DNA of 64,000 nucleotides from NCBI GenBank assembly GCA_034432635.1, contig DAOUBK010000016.1:1-64000 (forward strand), in the 5' to 3' direction. The stretch is from Roseiflexus sp034432635. Its GTDB lineage: Bacteria; Chloroflexota; Chloroflexia; Chloroflexales; Roseiflexaceae. The notes under the pieces are model-generated. The model saw only the letters and a program-made list of their open reading frames with translations. It was not told the DNA's origin and made no database searches. Every line of letters starts with the position of its first letter. The stretch's first letter is position 1. Below are positions 8,944-16,980 of the stretch, piece by piece. The position numbers and the translations under genes were made by a program.

Positions 8944-11547
8944 TTACCGGCGCGCCGGAAATGTTTCCGCCAGCAACCGCTGCGCCCCGTTACCGATGCC
9001 ATACGCCAGGAACAGCGGCGCTTCACCGTTCGGCAGGAGTGGCGCTTCCAGTTCACGCGCTGCAGGACCAAGCGCCGCCAGTGCTGCTGCGCGTTCATCG
9101 TCAGTTGCATCCGGCGGCAGGATCAGCAACGTATCGCCATCCACCGCCCCCGACAACTGTACCCTGTCGAACACGCCAACCGTCACATCGAGAGTCAGAA
9201 AGCGTACCGTATCCTGCGCCAGCAACCGCCGATCCAGGAACACCCGCACAGCGCGCAGACGCGGATCGTCTGCCTGCGCCGCCATGCGCGCAACCCGACC
9301 GGCAGCCGTCTCGGTGAGGTCGAACTCGGCGTAGACTGCCGGATTGCGCGGCATGGAAACGAAGTAGAGCCAGATATTGAATCCCATGCTGAGAGTCAGC
9401 GTTCCCACGGCGATTGCAGGAACAACCCGACGCCATCGCACTGATGCGGATTCAACCAGCGTGTCGAGCGCCATACCCGCTAGCATACAGGCAGGTGCGA
9501 GCGCGCCGAGCGAACGCATGGCATGTGGCGCATTCGTGCTGAAAATGCCCGGAATGAGCGCCAGCGCCAGCCATACCAGCGGAATGAGCGCGCGCGTTCG
9601 CCAGCGCACGACTGCCACCCCAACCCCAACAGCAAAGCATGCGCCTGCCAGCGGATCGAGCATTGGTGCTCCGGGAGCGTGATGCCGTCCATTTGGATCG
9701 CCGGCAATGTGCCACATTCCCAGGTAGCGGGTGACATTGTCCAGCACCAGCGCTATCGTGCGCTTCTCCAGGTTCTGACTGTTGCCAATCGCAACCGCTC
9801 CCGTGCGGCGGTTATACCCTTCGAAATCACCGGCGATGAACCACAGGAGCGGCAGCAGCACAATCATCCCGGCAACCGCCGCTGCTGCCAGTCCGGGGAA
9901 CGCCCGTCGCCAGTCTCGCATATCACGACCGAGGTGCAGTGCGGTGAGGAGCGCAAACACGAGCGGGGCGAGGCGACCGGTATGGTAGGCGTATGCCGCC
10001 AGCGCTGCCAGCGCCCCTGCCAGCGCCATGCCGGCCATCATGCGCCGGCGCGTGGATTGCGCCAGCGCCCGCCACATTGTCCCAATCGCCGCGAGTTCCA
10101 GCAGATGATCGAGGGTCGCGGGAAATGCCCAGCGACTCATACTCAACCCCCACGATGCCCAGGCAAGGAATGCTGCGCCATACACCGCTGCCCGCGCCCC
10201 CAGGATCGGTCGCGCTGCCCACCAGAGTGCCAGCGGCATGAACGCACCCGCCAGCGCGCTGACCAGTCGCGCGGATCCGGCGCCCGGTCCTGTGATCGCC
10301 AGCACCGGCGCCATCAGGTAGAACAGCAACGCCGGCAGATCGGCGCCGGCTACCACATAGACCGGACGGTATGTCGGGTCATTCCAGATGCGCAGCGCCT
10401 GCATCCCGTGCCGCGCCTCATCGCGCCACATGCCGGTAGGTATATCGTCGAGGCGGTAGACGCGTAATATCAATGCCACAATTGTAAGGACAATCAACGC
10501 CAGCGCCTCAGTGTGATGCACACGCTGCGATGCTGAAGTTGTCGTTGCCGGTGCGGTAGATGCACCAGATGCAGCGGCGACCAGTGTGACAGTCGCCACC
10601 AGCCCACTCATGCCGATGACCGGCGGCAGTCCCAGGCGCAGCGCCACGACCAGCGCCAGTGTCAGACTGGCGCCGCCCCACAGCACTGGCAGCCCCACAG
10701 CGCGCAGCCGGACAACGCTGTGCTGCAACGGCCGGCGCATCGGTTGCCAGGCAACCACCAGTGCCAGCGGCAGCAGGGGCCACCAGGGCCACCCGACGGT
10801 TGGCAGCCAGTACCCTGATATGCGCGGAAACGCAGCAGCAACGCCTGCCAGCAGTGCCAGGAGTGCAACGCCCATCCAGCGCAACAGCTGACGTTCCGGC
10901 GTCTGGTGCGGTACGCGCCAGAGCAGCACCAGCCAGCCAAGCACAGGAAACGACGCAAGAAAGATTGCACGCACCGGTGGCGGGAACCACACAGTAGCGG
11001 TCAACGGCATCGCAACGAATTCCGCAAGAACCACCCCCAGATCACGCCCGTCGCCAGGCGCGCGGTAGGCAGAGGTGCGGAGCAGCAACGGCGTATCGCC
11101 AGCCGGTTCGGTCGGAGTGAGCAGGTAATAGCATCGCCAGCCGGGCGCTACCGGGAAGGTTCCAGCAGCACGACCACGCATGCTTACCGATAGCACCGCT
11201 GGATCGGCGGTGTCACGTGGCGCAGCGAGGCGCAGCATCACCTGCGCCGGGCGACCGTCGAAGCCAAACAGAAACAATGCCGCTTCCGGGCGTGACCAGC
11301 GAAACACATCGGTCGGGTTGCGCTCGACATCGTAGAAACCGACCAGCACGCGGCGCGCGCCGGGATCATCAACCGTTACACGCTGATCCAGCCGCGCCAG
11401 GCGCGCACCCAGCACCAGCGGCAGGATCACCAGCGCCAGCAGAACCACGCCTCCGGGCGCAGCCGGCACAGCGACACGAGCATGTTGCAGGTGAAGCCAG
11501 CGCACAGGCCGGATTCCATAACAGCAGAAGCCACAGCGACGCGACAT
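8944..11547 (-). CDS. Large membrane glycosyltransferase of the PMT/ArnT (GT-C) type
   Basis: An 867-residue polytopic membrane protein. The N-terminal ~160 residues hold one membrane helix (VVLLALVILPLVLGARL) and a probable extracytoplasmic beta-rich domain; about ten more hydrophobic segments follow. Near the middle, the loop GMWRDEARHGMQALRIW carries the acidic pair expected in the first external loop of dolichyl-/polyprenyl-phosphate-sugar-dependent GT-C enzymes. The C-terminus has a soluble domain of about 120 residues. It probably transfers a sugar from a polyprenyl carrier to an extracytoplasmic acceptor; the substrate is unknown. ATG 11547 is preferred over 11550 or upstream starts because of the GGAG four bases before it. 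Confidence 0.78.
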   Translation of the reverse strand: MSRRCGFCCYGIRPVRWLHLQHARVAVPAAPGGVVLLALVILPLVLGARLARLDQRVTVDDPGARRVLVGFYDVERNPTDVFRWSRPEAALFLFGFDGRPAQVMLRLAAPRDTADPAVLSVSMRGRAAGTFPVAPGWRCYYLLTPTEPAGDTPLLLRTSAYRAPGDGRDLGVVLAEFVAMPLTATVWFPPPVRAIFLASFPVLGWLVLLWRVPHQTPERQLLRWMGVALLALLAGVAAAFPRISGYWLPTVGWPWWPLLPLALVVAWQPMRRPLQHSVVRLRAVGLPVLWGGASLTLALVVALRLGLPPVIGMSGLVATVTLVAAASGASTAPATTTSASQRVHHTEALALIVLTIVALILRVYRLDDIPTGMWRDEARHGMQALRIWNDPTYRPVYVVAGADLPALLFYLMAPVLAITGPGAGSARLVSALAGAFMPLALWWAARPILGARAAVYGAAFLAWASWGLSMSRWAFPATLDHLLELAAIGTMWRALAQSTRRRMMAGMALAGALAALAAYAYHTGRLAPLVFALLTALHLGRDMRDWRRAFPGLAAAAVAGMIVLLPLLWFIAGDFEGYNRRTGAVAIGNSQNLEKRTIALVLDNVTRYLGMWHIAGDPNGRHHAPGAPMLDPLAGACFAVGVGVAVVRWRTRALIPLVWLALALIPGIFSTNAPHAMRSLGALAPACMLAGMALDTLVESASVRWRRVVPAIAVGTLTLSMGFNIWLYFVSMPRNPAVYAEFDLTETAAGRVARMAAQADDPRLRAVRVFLDRRLLAQDTVRFLTLDVTVGVFDRVQLSGAVDGDTLLILPPDATDDERAAALAALGPAARELEAPLLPNGEAPLFLAYGIGNGAQRLLAETFPARR

Positions 11548-11581
11548 CATACTCCAGGGAAGGACACACCGCAAGTTGTGC

Positions 11582-11609
11582 TTGACATTTAGAACACTTG
11601 TGCTATACT
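11582..11609 (+). promoter_or_regulatory. Strong sigma-70 promoter with extended -10
   Basis: A perfect TTGACA at 11582-11587, a 16-bp spacer and TATACT at 11604-11609, with TG one base before the -10. It reads into the 54-aa gene at 11648 and sits inside the 5' region of the divergent glycosyltransferase gene. Confidence 0.75.
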
Positions 11610-11647
11610 GTACCCAGAACACAAACGGCGCATCAAGGGGGACGAGC

Positions 11648-11812
11648 ATGTACCAGAAAGAAATCATTTACGACCGTGACACACACGACTACGCCATGTA
11701 CCTGGACGGGGAACTCGTAGGCTTTGCACGGACCTATCACGAAGCCGAGATCACACTCGATCAGTTGATCTTCGAGTTGATGAGCGGCGACTACTTCCGC
11801 AACGCGGCGTAG
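11648..11812 (+). CDS. Small acidic protein of unknown function (54 aa)
   Basis: ATG 11648 follows a strong ribosome site (AAGGGGGA) and a near-consensus promoter 40 bp upstream, so this short frame is very likely expressed. The product reads like a folded small protein rather than a chance frame: KEIIYDRDTHDYAMYLDGE, GFARTYHEAEITLDQLI, then a short C-terminal helix. The first half suggests two beta strands and the second half one or two helices. I do not recognise a characterised family. It has no membrane segment or signal. Repeat-rich DNA follows it. Confidence 0.75.
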   Translation: MYQKEIIYDRDTHDYAMYLDGELVGFARTYHEAEITLDQLIFELMSGDYFRNAA

Positions 11813-11890
11813 GTTTCGGATCGAGACATCTGGACGGCGGCTGGCGGACCTGCTGATGTACCCGTTCGGGGACACTCGTACCGCCGCCGC

Positions 11891-12012
11891 GTCCCTCCTG
11901 GTTCAGGCGCACCTCGGCGGAGAAGGACCTGCGTCTGGTACGAGCGTGGCGGGCGCCGGGCTGCGTACAACCGTCCCTCCTGGTCAGGCACACCCCCGGC
12001 GGAGAAGGATGC
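11891..12012. repeat. Pair of imperfect ~38-bp direct repeats
   Basis: GTCCCTCCTGGTTCAGGCGC at 11891 and GTCCCTCCTGGTCAGGCACA at 11973 begin two similar segments that both continue to GGCGGAGAAGGA. The offset is 82 bp. A weaker third match, AGAGCAGGATGCAGG, lies near 12061. Confidence 0.65.
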
Positions 12013-12115
12013 AGGGTACGCCTAGCGACATCAGCCAGGCGACGTTCCGGCGCATCCCGCCAGAGCAGGATGCAGGTTCTTCCGGCCGACCCTCCCGCGG
12101 CTCGCAGCCCGAAGG

Positions 12116-12232
12116 AAAGTCACACCGCCCTGCGCCTCTTCGAGGCGCGCACTTATTGTCTTATTGCACTACGGGCATTGAACTTAACGATGAACAAAGT
12201 CACACTGCTCTGCGCCTCTTTGAGGCGCGCAC
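12116..12232. repeat. Two 37-bp direct repeats with internal palindrome, 80 bp apart
   Basis: Copies at 12116-12152 and 12196-12232 differ at only three positions. Each contains GCGCCTC-TTC-GAGGCGC or its near copy, a 7-bp stem with a three-base loop. Only two copies are seen, and the 43 bases between them are not spacer-like. Confidence 0.75.
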
Positions 12233-12476
12233 CATCTCCCCAACGCCGGGCACTTGCAGGCTGCGGGAGGCACCTGCTGCTGCGTGCATCATCCCGCTCA
12301 AGCCTGCCCCGGCGGACTTCATATCGGATAGCCGGAGTAGAACACGGGTTGGCGCGGATACGACGGATGGGCGCGGATGGTGATGACACGACAGCGTTTC
12401 CTGGATTAGCATCCGGGTCGCGCGCGGCGCCCGCTTCCGGCGCCCTTTATTCTTCGACCTTCTCCAACCCGCTTCA

Positions 12477-12505
12477 TTGACATCCCACCTCCTGCCTGCT
12501 ATGAT
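12477..12505 (+). promoter_or_regulatory. Consensus sigma-70 promoter of btpA
   Basis: TTGACA at 12477-12482, a 17-bp spacer and TATGAT at 12500-12505. The predicted start near 12512 leaves a leader of about 29 bases before the ATG at 12541. Confidence 0.75.
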
Positions 12506-12540
12506 TGCAGTGTTCGTAAAGGATTTTATACCGACATCCC

Positions 12541-13392
12541 ATGACTCCTCCGTGGAAACAGCGTCGCGATGCGCTGCTGATCCGTGATCTGCGCGCAATC
12601 TTCCGTACTGCGAAGCCGATCATCGGCATGGTGCATCTCTGGCCCCTGCCGGGTGCGCCGGGGTATATCGGTTATGGGATGCAGACCATCATCGATCAGG
12701 CGTTGTACGATGCCCACGCTCTCGCCGAAGGCGGCGTCGATGGATTGATCGTCGAGAATATGTGGGATATCCCCTTTCGCGCCGGTCCGAACGTGCAACC
12801 GGAGAGTATCGCTGCCCACGCCGTCGCAGCGCACGCCGTTCGTCGGGCAGTCGATCTGCCGCTTGGCATCAATCTGGTGCACAATGGCGGTATTGCGCTG
12901 CTGGGTATTGCCATCGCTGCCGGCGCAAGTTTTATCCGCGTCTGTATGTTCACCGGGGCAGGGGTATGGGATACCGGCGCGTGGGACGAAGGGTGCGCCG
13001 CCGACCTTATGCGACGACGGGCTGAACTGCACGCTGAGCACATCAAGGTCTTCGCCGACGTCGACAAGAAACATTCGGTGCGGTTCCCTGGCATCGATCT
13101 GGCAACCCATATCGAGTGGACACGCTTCTTCGGCGCTGATGCGCTCATTGTCTCCGGGCGCATGACCGGTGATGCTCCCGATCTGGAGAAAGTGCGGCAG
13201 GCGAAAGCATTATCCGGCGATCGCCCGCTCCTGATCGGCAGCGGCGCCGATGAGCAGAATATCGCCGCTTTTATGGACATTGCAGACGGCGTGATTGTCG
13301 GGTCGAGCATCAAAGAAGGCGGTCGGATCGAAAATCGGGTCAATGTCGAGCGGGTGCGCCGGTTCGTTGCTGCGGCACGCGCTCGTATGTAA
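12541..13392 (+). CDS. btpA: BtpA/SgcQ-family protein
   Basis: A 283-residue TIM-barrel-like protein of the BtpA family. Family motifs are visible: KPIIGMVHLWPLPGAPGY near the N-terminus, GGVDGLIVENMWDIPF, LGINLVHNGGIALLGIA, and DADALIVSGRMTG-like and VIVGSSIKEGGRIEN segments near the C-terminus. In cyanobacteria BtpA is needed for stable photosystem I reaction centres; phototrophs without photosystem I and many non-phototrophs also carry homologues, so that role should not be transferred here. The neighbouring SDR gene starts 13 bp downstream and is probably co-transcribed. A nucleoside- or sugar-phosphate-related enzyme activity is possible. Confidence 0.88.
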   Translation: MTPPWKQRRDALLIRDLRAIFRTAKPIIGMVHLWPLPGAPGYIGYGMQTIIDQALYDAHALAEGGVDGLIVENMWDIPFRAGPNVQPESIAAHAVAAHAVRRAVDLPLGINLVHNGGIALLGIAIAAGASFIRVCMFTGAGVWDTGAWDEGCAADLMRRRAELHAEHIKVFADVDKKHSVRFPGIDLATHIEWTRFFGADALIVSGRMTGDAPDLEKVRQAKALSGDRPLLIGSGADEQNIAAFMDIADGVIVGSSIKEGGRIENRVNVERVRRFVAAARARM

Positions 13393-13405
13393 ATGGGATC
13401 GTGCG

Positions 13406-14134
13406 ATGAGTCTTCAAGGCCAAGCAGCGCTGGTTACCGGTGGCGCACGGCGCCTGGGGCGGGCGATTGCACTGGCGCTTGGACGCGCCGGCGTGCGTGT
13501 TGCGATCCATTATCATGCATCCGCGGCGTCGGCGGAAGAAGTGCTGTCAACAATGCGCGCGTATGGAGCGCAGTGCATTGCCATTCCCGGCGACCTGAGC
13601 CGGGTCGCCGACTGTGAGCGCGTGGTGGATGCAGCACTGGAACAGTGGGGCGGTCTCGATATTCTGGTAAACAACGCCGGTATTTGGGGACCAACGCCGG
13701 TTGGGAGCGTGACAGAAGAGCGCTGGGATGAGTTGTTGAACACCAACCTGCGGAGCATGTTTTTCGTGGCGCAGCGTGCTGCACCTGCATTGCGCGCGTC
13801 ACAGGGCGTCATCATCAACATCGCCGACGTAGGTGTCGAACGACCGTGGCGTAACCACACGCCATACCTGATCAGCAAGGGTGGTGTGGTCACCCTGACC
13901 AGGGCGCTGGCAAAAGACCTGGCGCCGGAAGTTCGGGTCAACGCTATTGCGCCGGGTCCGGTCCTGCTTCCGGACGATTGGAGCGCCGAACAGGCAGAAC
14001 AGGTTGCGCGTACCACACTGCTGCGGCGCATCGGTAGCCCTGAGGATATTGCCGGAGCAGCGCTTTTCCTGGCACAAGCCGGGTATGTGACCGGCGTAAC
14101 GCTGCCGGTCGATGGCGGGTATCTTTTGCACTAA
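13406..14134 (+). CDS. Short-chain dehydrogenase, pteridine-reductase-like
   Basis: A 242-residue Rossmann-fold NAD(P)H oxidoreductase. ATG 13406 is the start that puts the nucleotide-binding motif TGGARRLGRAIA at the N-terminus. NNAG and the catalytic YLISK (Tyr-x3-Lys) are present. The usual catalytic Ser region reads IINIADVGVERPW, with Asp where classical SDRs have Ser. Pteridine reductases of the PTR1/FolM group use an Asp-Tyr-Lys set, which this matches, together with the C-terminal APGPVLLPDDW. Reduction of a pterin (dihydromonapterin or dihydrobiopterin type) is therefore a reasonable inference. It overlaps the convergent moaC gene by four bases. Confidence 0.82.
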   Translation: MSLQGQAALVTGGARRLGRAIALALGRAGVRVAIHYHASAASAEEVLSTMRAYGAQCIAIPGDLSRVADCERVVDAALEQWGGLDILVNNAGIWGPTPVGSVTEERWDELLNTNLRSMFFVAQRAAPALRASQGVIINIADVGVERPWRNHTPYLISKGGVVTLTRALAKDLAPEVRVNAIAPGPVLLPDDWSAEQAEQVARTTLLRRIGSPEDIAGAALFLAQAGYVTGVTLPVDGGYLLH

Positions 14135-14607
14135 GCGTTCACGAAGTCACCGCTCCGTCCACCGCTTTTACGCACCAGGCGGATCGCGCCGATCTGCATT
14201 TCGCGGTCGATCGCTTTGCACATATCGTAGATCGTAAGCGCCGCGACACTCACGGCGGTCAGGGCTTCCATCTCCACGCCTGTCTTGCCGATGGTGCGCA
14301 CAGTTGCTTCAATCTGAACCGTTGAGGTCGAGGCGTCGATGTGCGCATCGACGGCAACGTGAGTGAGCAGGAGGGGATGACAGAGCGGGATCAGGTCTGG
14401 GGCGCGCTTGGCTGCCATGATACCGGCGATCCGCGCCGTGGCGAGCACATCGCCTTTGGGCATATCGCCTGCTGCGAGGCGTTGCAATGTCTCAGGGCGC
14501 ATCCGCACCTCGCCGCGCGCTACCGCCTCGCGCAACGTATCATCCTTGGCGCCGACATCGACCATTCGCGCGCGTCCCGATTCGTCGAGATGGGTCAGGT
14601 CACTCAT
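14131..14607 (-). CDS. moaC: Cyclic pyranopterin monophosphate synthase MoaC
   Basis: A 158-residue enzyme of molybdenum-cofactor synthesis that converts the MoaA product to cyclic pyranopterin monophosphate in the cytosol. The family core is clear: MVDVGAKDDTLREAVARG, the active-site stretch IPLCHPLLLTHV, VRTIGKTGVEMEALTAVS and the C-terminal DMCKAIDREMQIGAIRLVRKSGG with its catalytic Lys and Asp. ATG 14607 is preferred to a TTG at 14622 because homologues begin near LTHLDESGRARMVDV. The gene stands alone; moaA and the other moa genes are not in the window. It is downstream of tRNA-Gly, with a terminator between them. Confidence 0.96.
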   Translation of the reverse strand: MSDLTHLDESGRARMVDVGAKDDTLREAVARGEVRMRPETLQRLAAGDMPKGDVLATARIAGIMAAKRAPDLIPLCHPLLLTHVAVDAHIDASTSTVQIEATVRTIGKTGVEMEALTAVSVAALTIYDMCKAIDREMQIGAIRLVRKSGGRSGDFVNA

Positions 14608-14629
14608 AGGCAGGAGAGGCAAAAAAGAG

Positions 14630-14655
14630 AAAAGCCGCTCGAACAGGCGGCTTTT
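14630..14655 (-). terminator. Terminator after tRNA-Gly
   Basis: The stem AAAAGCCGC / GCGGCTTTT, with a loop of about eight bases, is followed on the minus strand by CTCTTTTTTG. It lies immediately after the tRNA and 23 bases before the moaC start. Confidence 0.75.
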
Positions 14656-14656
14656 G

Positions 14657-14732
14657 TGGAGCGGGAGACGGGATTCGAACCCGCGACCTATACCTTGGCA
14701 AGGTATCGCTCTACCAGCTGAGCCACTCCCGC
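14657..14732 (-). tRNA. tRNA-Gly (GCC anticodon)
   Basis: The minus strand folds as a full cloverleaf: acceptor GCGGGAG / CTCCCGC, a D-arm with AGCTGGTAGAGC, anticodon stem ATACC / GGTAT around the loop TTGCCAA (anticodon GCC), and a T-arm with GGTTCGAATCC. The discriminator T is followed by an encoded CCA. The length is 76 bases including CCA. Confidence 0.97.
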
Positions 14733-14745
14733 ATCAACAACAACG

Positions 14746-14775
14746 ATTATAGCACAGAGAAAGAGAAAATGCAAA
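14746..14775 (-). promoter_or_regulatory. Promoter of tRNA-Gly
   Basis: On the minus strand, TTGCAT (14775-14770), an 18-bp spacer and a perfect TATAAT (14751-14746) preceded by TGC. It lies 14 bases upstream of the tRNA 5' end. Confidence 0.7.
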
Positions 14776-14809
14776 CACTGCGCCGGGTGCAGGTGCAAGC
14801 CCACCCGCT

Positions 14810-14968
14810 TTAGCGATGGGTGTCTGATTTGAACCACTTCTGCAGAGTGTCGCGCAGCCTGCAAAAAGAGGGGTCCTTGCAGTAAAAGAAGCTTACGTTC
14901 TGAGCCAGTTGAAGGTACAGAGACGAAGAGCGCGGAATGCGTCGCTCTCGCAGAATCTCCTCCATCAT
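14810..14968 (-). CDS. Small protein translationally coupled to the broken AAA ATPase gene
   Basis: A 52-residue frame beginning with a double ATG that overlaps the TGA stop of the upstream ATPase remnant, the usual layout of translational coupling. The product is basic and rich in Arg, Ser and aromatic residues (MMEEILRERRIPRSSSLYLQ), with two cysteines near the middle and no membrane segment. I do not recognise it. It could be an accessory partner of the ATPase, or simply the frameshifted end of the original ATPase gene, since that gene is already damaged elsewhere. Confidence 0.4.
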   Translation of the reverse strand: MMEEILRERRIPRSSSLYLQLAQNVSFFYCKDPSFCRLRDTLQKWFKSDTHR

Positions 14969-16172
14969 TCTTTGAGAGCGGGATGTCGGTCGCCTTGCAC
15001 AATATCCGTCGCTCCCGACGGTGTGCGGGCAAAGCACAAAAGTTCAGCCGGCGTTGCCAGGTTCAAAAAGATGGGTGAATGCGTGGCACAAAATACCTGT
15101 CCTCCATAGATCGAAGAGAGCGACTGGTATACGGCTTCCAAAGCTTTAGGGTGAATCCCATTCTCCGGCTCTTCGATGATGTAAATCTGTCCGGGCTCCT
15201 GAATATAGGCAAGCAGAGTCAGTGCAAGAAAGCGTAAGGTCCCATCTGACAAAAGCCAGGAAGGGATCTTCGCTCCCTGTTTCATGATCGCAACCAGATA
15301 GCGGTAGCGATCTTCTTCCCGTTCACCAACCTGTAAGTCATCGATTTCTGGCAGAACCGTTTGAATGTGAGCGATCCAGTGCGCAAACTTCTGAGGGTCT
15401 GTTTTTCGGAACTGACTGACGACAATAGGAAGATTCGAGCCATCTAGCTGAAAGCGATCAGGCGCATCTGGTGGACAGGGTGCGCGCATCGCACGGCTAT
15501 CCAGCATCAGGAAGCGAAGATCCTCTAAAAGCAGATTTCTCACCTTGGAGCTGTTAGGAAAGCGCTCTTCTTCGGGGATGAGCCCCAGACCGACTTGCAC
15601 ACGCGTTGGACGAAGAGGAAAATTCCAATCGGTGAGTTCCGAGCGAAAGTACAGTCGTCCTTCCGCCGTGCGCCCCATGATCTTGCGATACCTCGGCGGT
15701 GTATGTTTACAGGCTTGATCACGATACTATGGGGCGGTTCTATCTCTCCAGGAAAAAGTTCAGGTTGCAACTGTCCCTGTTTTTCTCGTCTCGCTTCTTC
15801 CCTGCAAAACTATAAGTTTTCAACCAAAAACGTCAGTCCGCTGTTATCATTGAAACCTACCTGTATCTCGTAACGCATATGGGAGTATTCAGCCAGACTT
15901 TCATTCGTCGACGAGTTAAGTGGAAGATCTATCTCGATAGCGATTTCAAAAACATCTGACTCCATCTTCCAGGTGAGCTCTTTGAGCGTGCGTGCCCGTT
16001 TTCGTACAGCACGCTTGAGCCCGTTGTTCAAAAGATCATGCAGAAAAACGAGCGTATCCAGGAATGAGCTTTTCCCGCTCGCGTTCGGACCTACCAGGAT
16101 CTGAAACGGCGCTAAATCCTGGCTAATATAACGCAGGCATTTATAAGAAAGAACTTCAATTCTACGTATCAT
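14965..16172 (-). pseudogene. AAA ATPase (OLD/RecF-like, AAA_21), disrupted
   Basis: Read together, three frame segments make a single ABC-type ATPase of about 400 residues. The N-terminus (MIRRIEVLSYKCLRYI) leads into the Walker A FQILVGPNASGKSSFLDTL. The C-terminal part has LLSDGTLRFLALTLLAYI (signature region), YIIEEPENGIHPKALE (Walker B with Glu) and FCATHSPIFL (switch His). Two lesions break it: a TAG at 15810-15812 inside the frame reading LTFLVENL-stop-FCREEARREK, and a frameshift near 15690 between NIHRRGIARSWG and the frame starting KIMGRTAEGRLYF. Such ATPases are common in phage-defence modules, and neighbouring genes fit that setting. A sequencing error could explain either lesion but hardly both. 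Confidence 0.75.
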
Positions 16173-16255
16173 GGTCAGCCCCTTGCAGATGACATAAACT
16201 CCGTGTTTTCTCCGACCTTGCGTGTACCAGCATCATTACTGCCGCGTAGACTGCC

Positions 16256-16885
16256 TCATGCTTGCCCGCCGTCAGACCAGTTCTGCGGCTGGTCTCGGTT
16301 CTTTTCCTCCACAGATTTTGAGCGACGGAGATAATTTCGTCCATTCTCAGAAATCTCCCAGATGCCCCGAGGCGAGTCCGCCTTAGGTAATCCTTCCTGC
16401 ACCATGGCATTGCGCGCCCATTGCGCAGAGTTGCGCAGCATGTCCGGGTCACTTGCGAGTGGCTCGTAATTCACCGGCTTCAGGTTAGCTTTCATAAGTT
16501 GCTCGACCCGTGCCAAGACCTTGCCGATGCTACCCCGCCCACCCATGCTCTCGAGTGCTTGCAGGATGGGCGCGTAATACGCGGATTCAGGCGTGCGCAC
16601 GCCTTTTCGCAGCCGGGCCGTATTCCGGCGCTGGACGCGAGTCTCATCATCTTCGCGTGATGATGCAGTGGACTGAAGGGTGCTCCACTTCTTGCGGAGC
16701 GTTGCCACCTCGTTCCGAAAGGCTGTGATCTGTTCTACCATCTGGAGGGCTTCTCTGGCTTTGTCATAGTCGCGCATCTGAAACGCCTTTGCGCCCACGC
16801 GATTGATGAACTCGATCTCAGCCTCGATCTCCTCCAGCAATATCTCGAAGGCTGAAGCAACATCAGATGGGTTGTTCTCAATCAT
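16256..16885 (-). CDS. Coiled-coil protein with C-terminal Mrr_N-like winged helix
   Basis: A 209-residue protein. Residues 1-75 are strongly helical and probably coiled coil (FEILLEEIEAEIEFINRVG). After a charged linker, residues 105-195 resemble the N-terminal winged-helix domain of Mrr restriction enzymes: YYAPILQALESMGGRGSIG, VLARVEQLMKANLKPVNYE, WARNAMVQEGLPKADSPRG, then IWEISENGRNYLR. No nuclease domain follows. It sits 83 bp upstream of the ATPase remnant on the same strand, so they probably formed one operon. It may be a DNA-binding or regulatory subunit of a defence-type system. The first 12 codons are part of a direct repeat described separately. Confidence 0.7.
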   Translation of the reverse strand: MIENNPSDVASAFEILLEEIEAEIEFINRVGAKAFQMRDYDKAREALQMVEQITAFRNEVATLRKKWSTLQSTASSREDDETRVQRRNTARLRKGVRTPESAYYAPILQALESMGGRGSIGKVLARVEQLMKANLKPVNYEPLASDPDMLRNSAQWARNAMVQEGLPKADSPRGIWEISENGRNYLRRSKSVEEKNRDQPQNWSDGGQA

Positions 16886-16980
16886 AAGGACCAGCCATCT
16901 GCGTGCTGATAGATGATTTTTCAGCGAGGCAGTTTGTAAGAATAGTTCTCAATCATAAGGACCAGCCATTTGCGTGCTGA
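16874..16980. repeat. 36-bp direct repeat at the 5' end of the Mrr_N-like gene
   Basis: 16874-16909 and 16945-16980 are identical except for one base and are 71 bp apart. Each copy contains the ATG and first codons of the minus-strand gene (MIEN) and its upstream Shine-Dalgarno-like GGTCC region. The left copy begins the real gene; the right copy opens a frame of only 12 codons. Confidence 0.85.

Larger units (their letters stand above)
11813..12476. other. Repeat-rich non-coding stretch
   Basis: About 660 bases without a convincing gene. It contains two families of direct repeats, each spaced about 80 bp apart (11891/11973 and 12116/12196), plus strong GC hairpins. Short open frames here are low-complexity Arg/Pro/Ala-rich and look like by-products of base composition. 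A structured RNA downstream of the 54-aa gene, or the relic of a tandem array, is possible. Confidence 0.6.

Noticed and set aside
10508..11193. Several open frames on both strands within the glycosyltransferase gene
   Set aside because: They are alternative frames of a membrane-protein gene, Ala/Arg/Pro-rich, with no independent signals.
11891..12232. Possible CRISPR array
   Set aside because: Two repeat families with only two clear copies each and no uniform spacers; no cas genes in the window.
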